The position numbers were made by a program, and so were the translations under genes. A model generated the notes under the pieces. The model saw only the letters and a program-made list of their open reading frames with translations. It was not told where the DNA came from and searched no databases. From an uncultured Porphyromonadaceae bacterium (lineage in GTDB: Bacteria; Bacteroidota; Bacteroidia; Bacteroidales; Muribaculaceae), in the NCBI GenBank assembly GCA_947175225.1, contig CAMWLX010000087.1:1-10545 (forward strand): a stretch of DNA of 10,545 bases, written 5' to 3'. Positions 1 through 5,508 of this stretch are shown here, one piece after another (position 1 is the stretch's first letter; each line of letters starts with the position of its first letter).

Positions 1-1695
1 CTCATTATTGAGACTCTCAAGTTCCGCCTCAAGAGCTTCCATTTCTCTCTTCTCCTTGAAAGTAAGCTTGGGCTTACGGTCAGTCTTTTGTTTTGAAGGT
101 CCGGAATTGTCTACTTTTCCCTTGGCTTCCGCTATCCTTTTAGCTTCTTCAGCCGCTGCTTTAAGTTCTTTCTCCTCCTGACGTACGCAATGACGAAAGG
201 TAGAGTAATCCCCGGGGAAATCTCTGACTTCCCCATCTCCTTTCATCACAAACAGATGGTCTACTATACGATCAAGAAAGAATCTGTCATGGCTTACCAC
301 TATCACACAACCCTTGAATTTGACCAAATAATCTTCAAGCACTCCAAGGGTCATGATGTCAAGATCGTTGGTTGGCTCGTCAAGTATCAGGAAATTAGGT
401 TGACGCATCAGAACAGTTGCCAAATAAAGACGCCTTCTTTCTCCCCCACTAAGCTTATATATATATTTCTGCTGAGTGGATGGATCAAAGAGAAAATGAG
501 TGAGGAATTGTGAGGCCGTAAGGGTAGTCTTGTCATCTATACGCACTGTTTCAGCTATTTCCCTGACAGCATCTATGACTTTTTTCTTCTCATCGAAATC
601 TGTCATTCCTTCCTGAGAATAGTAGCCCCATCTCACTGTCTCTCCTACATCGAAATGCCCTGAATCCGGCGACAATTCCCCAAGGAGCATCTTAATGAAA
701 GTCGACTTGCCGGCTCCATTATCTCCGACTATACCTACCTTTTCAAAACGAGCAAAATTATAATTGAAGTCGTTGAGAATAGGAATTTCTTTATGCGATC
801 CGTCAGGAAGATCTTTCCCGAATTTCTTTGCGACATGGACTGCCTCGAAAATCTTGTTGCCTATGTAGCTTCCTTTGACAGCGAGTCTGACATCTTGCTC
901 CTGCAAATTGACATGACTGCGTTTTTCGAGATCATGGAATGAGTCTATTCGGTATTTCGCCTTGCTTCCTCTTGCCTGTGGCTGACGTCGCATCCACTCT
1001 AATTCTGTCCTCAACAGATTCTTCACCTTAGCAAGCTCGGCACTGAGCATTTCATGCCGCTCCGTCCTCTTCCTAAGATAATAATCATAGTTCCCTTCAT
1101 AGATGAACGCCTCTTCTCGGTCTATTTCGAGAATGCGCGTACACACATTGTCAAGGAAATATCGATCATGAGTCACCATGATAAGAGTAGTCCGCAATCT
1201 TGACAAATACGCCTCCAGCCATTCTACCATGGCTATGTCAAGATGATTGGTAGGCTCATCAAGCACCAACAAATCCGGTTCCTGAAGAAGCACCTTGGCA
1301 ATAGAGACTCTTTTTAACTGGCCGCCTGACATTGTGCCGAGTTTTTGCTCGAAATTCATGATTCCGAATTGCGAAAGCATCTGCTTTGCCCGGTCGGGTC
1401 CCCCATAGTCATCGCTGTTTTGAGGATCGGGAGTAGCATATTGAAGTGCTGTTTCTTCCTTGTCAAATATCGGGTTTTGCGCGAGATATCCTACCCTAAC
1501 TCCATCAGAAAAGGTAATTTTTCCTGAGTCATAGTCGTCAAGTCCGCATATTATATTGAGGAATGTGGTCTTTCCTGACCCATTTCTCGCCACTATGCCT
1601 ACCTTATCTCCTTCCTCCACAGTCAGAGAAAGGTCGGAAAAGAGCATACGATCCCCTACCGACTTTGTGAGTCTTTCAATCTGAAGCTTAATCAT
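1..1695 (-). CDS. uup: ABC-F ATPase, Uup type (C-terminus cut by window edge)
   Basis: This is a soluble tandem-ABC protein of the ABC-F family, which acts on ribosomes (and, for Uup, has been linked to genome stability) rather than in transport. The frame is open for 565 codons from the ATG at 1695 to the window edge with no stop, so the gene is partial. Domain 1 has a Walker A loop at residues 36-44 (ARNGSGKTT), an MSGGQ signature and a Walker B DEPTNHLD at 146-152. A charged, Arg-rich linker containing KAKYRIDSF follows. Domain 2 has GDNGAGKST at 324-332, LSGGERRR at 415 onward and DEPTNDLD from 439. The last 60 residues are charged and helical, and the KLTFKEKREMEAL motif matches the start of the Uup C-terminal coiled coil, which separates it from EttA and YbiT types. 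By comparison with Uup roughly 60 residues are missing. It starts 14 bases after the Dabb gene stop, so the two are probably one operon. The first Walker A glycine of domain 1 is alanine. Confidence 0.93.
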   Translation of the reverse strand, partial: MIKLQIERLTKSVGDRMLFSDLSLTVEEGDKVGIVARNGSGKTTFLNIICGLDDYDSGKITFSDGVRVGYLAQNPIFDKEETALQYATPDPQNSDDYGGPDRAKQMLSQFGIMNFEQKLGTMSGGQLKRVSIAKVLLQEPDLLVLDEPTNHLDIAMVEWLEAYLSRLRTTLIMVTHDRYFLDNVCTRILEIDREEAFIYEGNYDYYLRKRTERHEMLSAELAKVKNLLRTELEWMRRQPQARGSKAKYRIDSFHDLEKRSHVNLQEQDVRLAVKGSYIGNKIFEAVHVAKKFGKDLPDGSHKEIPILNDFNYNFARFEKVGIVGDNGAGKSTFIKMLLGELSPDSGHFDVGETVRWGYYSQEGMTDFDEKKKVIDAVREIAETVRIDDKTTLTASQFLTHFLFDPSTQQKYIYKLSGGERRRLYLATVLMRQPNFLILDEPTNDLDIMTLGVLEDYLVKFKGCVIVVSHDRFFLDRIVDHLFVMKGDGEVRDFPGDYSTFRHCVRQEEKELKAAAEEAKRIAEAKGKVDNSGPSKQKTDRKPKLTFKEKREMEALEAELESLNNE

Positions 1696-1709
1696 CTGCT
1701 TTCAGAAAA

Positions 1710-2003
1710 TCAAAATTCAGAGTCTACACAAGCCCTTGCCTCCTTATACGGGCCAAGAATAGCAGCGGCTGCCACATGTGCAGGATGTTTTGAATAGACA
1801 TGCACATCCTTCATTGTGGGCACAACAGCCATAAGCACTACATCCCAGTCTTCTGCAGGATTGATGTTGATGCCTACTTCCATACTTTGCAGGCATTCTA
1901 TTTTCTCAGGTAGTGATAAAAGAGCAGCCTTGAAGTCTTCTGCTATCTTACGGCGGAGCTCATCGCTGCCGTGAAGTTTGAACATTACTGTATGCTTTAT
2001 CAT
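1710..2003 (-). CDS. Dabb-domain (stress-responsive A/B barrel) protein
   Basis: A 97-residue protein that matches the Dabb family (stress-responsive alpha/beta barrel, a dimeric ferredoxin-like fold). Visible hallmarks are the opening MIKHTVMFKL strand with its conserved histidine, a central LPEKIECLQSMEVG segment, the strand DWDVVLMAVVPTM, the helix containing YSKHPAH, and the closing RACVDSEF. The length is normal for a single-domain member. No signal peptide is seen, so it is probably cytoplasmic. Family members range from plant stress proteins to bacterial proteins of unknown role and some polyketide cyclases, so no reaction can be assigned. It is the first gene after a good minus-strand promoter (TAACTTTG at 2031-2024), and the Uup-type gene follows after 14 bases. 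The start ATG at 2003 lies about 20 bases after the -7 box, which suits a short leader. Confidence 0.88.
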   Translation of the reverse strand: MIKHTVMFKLHGSDELRRKIAEDFKAALLSLPEKIECLQSMEVGININPAEDWDVVLMAVVPTMKDVHVYSKHPAHVAAAAILGPYKEARACVDSEF

Positions 2004-2019
2004 TGTTAGGTTTTATTTT

Positions 2020-2051
2020 TTTGCAAAGTTAATAAAAATTTCCTAATTTTG
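2020..2051 (+). promoter_or_regulatory. Bacteroidota-type promoter for the porin-DUF4240 unit
   Basis: TTTG at 2020-2023, a 20-base spacer, then TAATTTTG at 2044-2051 match the -33/-7 consensus of the Bacteroidota housekeeping sigma factor. Transcription is expected to begin near 2058. That leaves only about 9 bases before the ATG at 2067 but about 18 before the ATG at 2076, and this favours the second start for the porin. Confidence 0.75.
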
Positions 2052-2055
2052 CCAA
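2024..2055 (-). promoter_or_regulatory. Bacteroidota-type promoter for the Dabb-uup unit
   Basis: Read on the minus strand, TTGG (2055-2052) is followed after 20 bases by TAACTTTG (2031-2024). This fits the Bacteroidota sigma-ABfr consensus, -33 TTTG and -7 TAnnTTTG. The predicted transcript starts around 2017, about 14 bases before the Dabb ATG. It overlaps the plus-strand porin promoter almost completely. Confidence 0.72.
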
Positions 2056-2075
2056 TCTAAACTACAATGACTATC

Positions 2076-3104
2076 ATGAAAAGACACTTTTTTAACCTTT
2101 GCTTATTGTTGGGATCGATTTTTGCATCCTCCCCTATCGAAGCGGAAAACATACCGGAGCCTGCCGAAGGAGCCGACAAAATCAGTTATGTCCCTGAATT
2201 TCATGGAGCCGTCAGACCCCGCTGGGAACTGGATACAGAGACTGGGCAAAGTCGTTTCGAGGTGAGATGGGCAAGATTTACCGCAGAAGGGAAAGTGGCT
2301 CCCAAAATAGGATATTTCTTGCAAGTAGATCTTTGCGATCAGGGAGTTTTCAAGTTTCATGATGCTTATGTAAAGATGGAAGTGGCAAAAGGACTCGAAG
2401 TCCAAGCCGGACAGTTTCGCATGCCTTTCGGTAGAGAACCGTTCATGGCCCCACAAAACTATGTCTTTGCCAACCGCTCGTTTATGGGTAAGCAAATGTG
2501 CAACTACCGTAAGGTTGGCGCTAAACTGACATATAGCGCCCCGACAAGATTGCCTCTTACTATTGAAGCGGCTGTAGGAAATGCAGGAGGGGTAGCCAAT
2601 CATAATATTTGGGGAAAATCTTACATGGGATGCGGACGCGTGACGCTGCAAGCCGGAGACTTTAACATATGTGGAGGAGTAATGGATATTCTTCCCGACA
2701 TCACCCGAATAATGCTATATGATATCGGCACTACATGGCGACGTGGCGACTGGCGTGGAGGGTTGGAATATATGAATGAGCATTACGTCGACTCCCGCCA
2801 CAAGGATGCTCATTCATGGGTAGCTTGGGGCGACTATGGAAGAAATGCCAAGCTGGGAATCTTCAATCACTGGAGTGTGCAAGCGCGTTATGACGGCATG
2901 AACCGCCAATGGAACGGAATGGAAGGAACTGCCGACAATGAAGCCAGACATCGTCTGACCTTCGGAGGAACTCTTTCTTACCGCTACAAAAAGGTTTTCG
3001 CCGATGTTATGCTCGATTATGAGCAATATTTCTACCAACACGGATACACTCCCACTGAAGGGCAAGGCAACAAACTTATCCTTGAGCTTGCAGTCAGATT
3101 TTAA
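2076..3104 (+). CDS. Porin O/P-family outer-membrane beta-barrel protein
   Basis: A predicted outer-membrane porin related to the phosphate-selective porin O/P family (OprO/OprP-like), about 342 residues and somewhat shorter than many members. It opens with a signal peptide: MKRHFF, then a hydrophobic LCLLLGSIFASS core, with cleavage likely near IEA-EN. The mature part alternates polar and aromatic residues in strand-sized blocks. It carries the segment GQFRMPFGREPF (about residues 110-121), which is the family's recognisable part. It ends in a strand with terminal phenylalanine (ELAVRF), the usual barrel-assembly signal. An in-frame ATG at 2067 would add three residues. I prefer 2076 because of the promoter spacing and because its context ACTATCATGAAAA is identical at the next gene's start. 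The mature chain has four cysteines, odd for a porin. Substrate is unknown: the family name does not prove phosphate selectivity. The DUF4240 gene follows after 23 bases. Confidence 0.85.
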   Translation: MKRHFFNLCLLLGSIFASSPIEAENIPEPAEGADKISYVPEFHGAVRPRWELDTETGQSRFEVRWARFTAEGKVAPKIGYFLQVDLCDQGVFKFHDAYVKMEVAKGLEVQAGQFRMPFGREPFMAPQNYVFANRSFMGKQMCNYRKVGAKLTYSAPTRLPLTIEAAVGNAGGVANHNIWGKSYMGCGRVTLQAGDFNICGGVMDILPDITRIMLYDIGTTWRRGDWRGGLEYMNEHYVDSRHKDAHSWVAWGDYGRNAKLGIFNHWSVQARYDGMNRQWNGMEGTADNEARHRLTFGGTLSYRYKKVFADVMLDYEQYFYQHGYTPTEGQGNKLILELAVRF

Positions 3105-3127
3105 TTTTATCATATACAAGCACTATC

Positions 3128-3763
3128 ATGAAAAAAAATGCTTCGTCTTTTATGACAGAGGAACGCTTTTGGGATATCATCGACCAATCTGATAAAGGAT
3201 ATTATCTGGATCGACTGCTTTCATCGCTATCCGTAGAGGAAATTTTCGGATTTATATATTGGTGGCGCTATTTCGCAGCGCAGACCTACCGTCAGGATCT
3301 CTGGGCGGTAGCATATGTAGTGAGAGGGGGCTGCAGCGATGATTCATTCGACTATTTCAGATCTTGGCTGATTTCCCAAGGAAAGAAGATAGTGTATGAC
3401 GCTATAGAGAATCCGGATTCCTTAAGCGAAGTTTTTGAAGATATTGTAAACGCTGGCCAACGTCTTGAGCCTACAGATGAGACAGTAGACAGCATCCCTA
3501 TCATAGTCCTTGACGATAAAACTAAGGAAAAAGGCTACTATTTCAATCATATAAATGAATATGTAATGCCAGCATATCCGAATGACATTAATTTTGAATG
3601 GGATGAGGACAATGAGGAGTCGATACGAAACGTTTGCCCCAAGACTTTCGACAGATGGTGGAATTCTCCGGATAATGTAATAAGCCAAGAGATGGCCGAA
3701 TTCGAGAAGGAGAAAGCTTCAACAGGATTCTGGGGCAAGCTGAAGAGCATTTTCGGCAAATGA
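3128..3763 (+). CDS. DUF4240 domain protein
   Basis: A 211-residue acidic protein whose first half matches DUF4240: TEERFWDIID (residues 10-19), a leucine-rich helix ending in VEEIFGF, then YRQDLWAVAYVVRGGCSDD (54-72) and FDYFRSWLISQGK. The GGCSDD motif and the following aromatic helix are the family's most conserved part. Proteins of this type are common in bacteria and have no established biochemical role. No signal peptide or membrane segment is seen. The C-terminus is a separate short amphipathic, Lys-rich helix (EKEKASTGFWGKLKSIFGK) that might bind a membrane or partner; this is inference. ATG 3128 is taken as the start because its context equals that of the porin start; the ATG at 3152 (MTEERFW) is an alternative at the domain edge. 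It lies 23 bases after the porin stop with no visible promoter between, so it is probably co-transcribed. Confidence 0.85.
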   Translation: MKKNASSFMTEERFWDIIDQSDKGYYLDRLLSSLSVEEIFGFIYWWRYFAAQTYRQDLWAVAYVVRGGCSDDSFDYFRSWLISQGKKIVYDAIENPDSLSEVFEDIVNAGQRLEPTDETVDSIPIIVLDDKTKEKGYYFNHINEYVMPAYPNDINFEWDEDNEESIRNVCPKTFDRWWNSPDNVISQEMAEFEKEKASTGFWGKLKSIFGK

Positions 3764-3768
3764 CTTTA

Positions 3769-3801
3769 AGGCAAACAACTCTAATCACACAACGTTTGCC
3801 T
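3769..3801. repeat. 8-bp inverted repeat; possible weak terminator or operator
   Basis: AGGCAAAC (3769-3776) and GTTTGCCT (3794-3801) are perfectly complementary around a 17-base loop. The structure follows the DUF4240 stop directly, and a run of seven T lies nine bases beyond it (3811-3817), so it may act as a weak terminator. The long loop and displaced T-run are atypical. The right arm also contains the -33 box (TTTG 3795-3798) of the next gene's promoter, so a role as an operator is equally possible. Confidence 0.4.
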
Positions 3802-3826
3802 AATAGAGGATTTTTTTGTAACTTTG
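3795..3826 (+). promoter_or_regulatory. Bacteroidota-type promoter for the YbiT-like gene
   Basis: TTTG at 3795-3798, a 20-base spacer, then TAACTTTG at 3819-3826. Transcription should begin near 3833, giving a leader of roughly 35 bases. The A-rich region before the ATG (AACAATAACAGA) is usual for Bacteroidota starts, with no Shine-Dalgarno sequence. Confidence 0.75.
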
Positions 3827-3867
3827 CAATCTGAAAATCAAAAGGCAGAAGAAAGAACAATAACAGA

Positions 3868-5481
3868 ATGATACAGACAAACAACCTCAGCATCCAGTTT
3901 GGCAAAAAACCACTTTTCTCGGATGTAAACCTTACTTTTACCCACGGCAACTGCTATGGCATTATCGGAGCTAACGGTGCGGGAAAGTCCACTTTGATGC
4001 GAATACTTTCCGGTCAACTCTCCCCTACATCAGGATCTGTGACTATGGGACCGGGCGAACGCCTTTCAGTGCTCGAACAAGACCACTTCAAGTATGATGA
4101 CTGCACAGTAATAGAAACAGTGCTCCGTGGCCACACCACTCTTTGGGACATCATGCAGGAAAAGGATGCTCTCTACGCGAAGGAAGATTTCACGGAAGAA
4201 GATGGTATCCGCGCCGCCGAACTTGAAGAGAAGTTTGCGGAAATGGAAGGTTGGAATGCAGAAAGCGACGCTGCAGCACTCCTCTCAGGACTCGGAATCA
4301 AGGAAGACTCTCACTACTCACTCATGCGCGATATGGGTGCAAACGAAAAGGTGCGTGTGCTTCTCGCGAAGGCTCTATTCGGAAACCCGGACAATCTTCT
4401 CCTTGACGAGCCTACCAACGACCTTGACCTCGAGACAGTGGCATGGCTTGAGAATTATCTCTGCAATTTTGAGAACACAGTCCTCGTTGTCAGCCACGAC
4501 CGTCACTTCCTCGATGCCGTCAGCACCCATACTCTCGACATCGACTATAATAAAATTTCTCTATTCGCCGGTAATTACAGTTTCTGGTATCAGTCTTCAC
4601 AGCTTGCTCTTCGCCAACAGCAAATGGCAAATAAGAAAGCTGAAGAGAAGAAGAAGGAACTTCTTGAGTTCATTCGCCGTTTCTCCGCAAATGTTGCCAA
4701 GTCTAAGCAGACTACTTCCAGAAAGAAAATGCTCGAAAAACTCAACATTGAGGAAATACAACCCTCTACCCGCCGCTATCCCGGGATCATATTCACTCCC
4801 AACCGCGAGGTAGGAAATAAGATTTTGGAAGTTAAAGGGCTGAAAGCCACAGTAGATGGGGAAATTCTCTTTGATGATGTCAACTTCCAGATTGAGAAGG
4901 GCGACAAAGTTGCTTTCCTGAGCCGCGACCCACGTGCGATGACTGCCCTATTCGAAATAATCATGGGCAACCGCAAAGCTGATGCAGGAGATTACGATTG
5001 GGGACAGACCATCACGACAGCCTATCTTCCGCTCGACAACAGCGCTTTCTTCAATACCGACCTAAACCTTGTAGATTGGCTGTGCCAATATTCAAAGGAT
5101 TCTTCAGAAATCTACCTGAAAGGATTTCTCGGCAAGATGCTCTTCAGCGGCGAAGATGTGCTGAAAAAAGCAAGCGTCCTTTCCGGTGGAGAAAAAATCC
5201 GCTGTATGATAGCACGAATGATGCTTACTGATGCCAACACTCTCGTGCTTGACTCACCAACAAACCACCTCGACCTCGAATCGATACAGGCTTTCAACAA
5301 TACTCTGCAAAACTTTAAGGGAGTAATTCTCATGTCGAGCCACGACCACGAGTTTATCCAGACTGTCTGCAACCGCATCATCGAGCTGACTCCTCACGGA
5401 ATAATCGACAAGATGATGGACTACGATGACTACATCACAGATGACAAAGTAGCAGCAGCCCGCGAAAGATTGTATAAATAA
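3868..5481 (+). CDS. ybiT: ABC-F ATPase, YbiT type, with degenerate second ATP site
   Basis: A 537-residue tandem-ABC protein of the ABC-F family. It resembles E. coli YbiT over the whole first domain (IQFGKKPLF, GNCYGIIGANG, the GHTTLWDIMQEKDALYA block, SDHRHFL-type switch region) and in the linker FIRRFSANVAKSKQTTSRKK. Such proteins bind the ribosomal E-site region and influence translation. Domain 1: Walker A GANGAGKST (34-42), signature replaced by MGANEK (156-161), Walker B DEPTNDLD (180-187), VSHDRHF. Domain 2: the Walker A position reads SRDPRAMTA (352-360) with the lysine replaced by Met358, the signature LSGGEK (438-443) is intact, and Walker B reads DSPTNHLD (462 onward) with the catalytic Glu replaced by Ser463. 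So only the site formed by Walker A/B of domain 1 and the signature of domain 2 is canonical. It has its own promoter and ends at a strong terminator. Confidence 0.93.
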   Translation: MIQTNNLSIQFGKKPLFSDVNLTFTHGNCYGIIGANGAGKSTLMRILSGQLSPTSGSVTMGPGERLSVLEQDHFKYDDCTVIETVLRGHTTLWDIMQEKDALYAKEDFTEEDGIRAAELEEKFAEMEGWNAESDAAALLSGLGIKEDSHYSLMRDMGANEKVRVLLAKALFGNPDNLLLDEPTNDLDLETVAWLENYLCNFENTVLVVSHDRHFLDAVSTHTLDIDYNKISLFAGNYSFWYQSSQLALRQQQMANKKAEEKKKELLEFIRRFSANVAKSKQTTSRKKMLEKLNIEEIQPSTRRYPGIIFTPNREVGNKILEVKGLKATVDGEILFDDVNFQIEKGDKVAFLSRDPRAMTALFEIIMGNRKADAGDYDWGQTITTAYLPLDNSAFFNTDLNLVDWLCQYSKDSSEIYLKGFLGKMLFSGEDVLKKASVLSGGEKIRCMIARMMLTDANTLVLDSPTNHLDLESIQAFNNTLQNFKGVILMSSHDHEFIQTVCNRIIELTPHGIIDKMMDYDDYITDDKVAAARERLYK

Positions 5482-5508
5482 AAAAGGCGCCCCGAGGGGC
5501 GCTTTTTT
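5480..5508. terminator. Bidirectional intrinsic terminator
   Basis: A run of six A (5480-5485), then GCGCCCC (5487-5493), a GA turn, GGGGCGC (5496-5502) and six T (5503-5508). In practice this folds as a six-pair GC stem with a CGAG tetraloop, extended by A-T pairs. The stop codons of the converging YbiT-like gene (5479-5481) and recQ (5509-5507) sit on its two shoulders, so one hairpin can end both transcripts. Confidence 0.92.

Noticed and set aside
190..513. 107-codon plus-strand frame near the left end
   Set aside because: It is antisense to the Uup-type gene, whose Walker and signature motifs are intact across this interval.
2103..2651. Long minus-strand open frame inside the porin gene (182 codons)
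   Set aside because: It lies antisense to a clear signal-peptide-bearing barrel protein, and its product has no recognisable domain or plausible start context.
4127..4813. 228-codon plus-strand frame inside the YbiT-like gene
   Set aside because: It is a frame shadow of a well-conserved ABC-F domain. The Ser/Arg-rich low-quality protein shows no motif.
1..5481. The two ABC-F genes as a recent duplication
   Set aside because: They belong to different subtypes (Uup and YbiT), with different linkers and C-termini and degenerate motifs in only one, so they are ancient paralogues that happen to be near each other.
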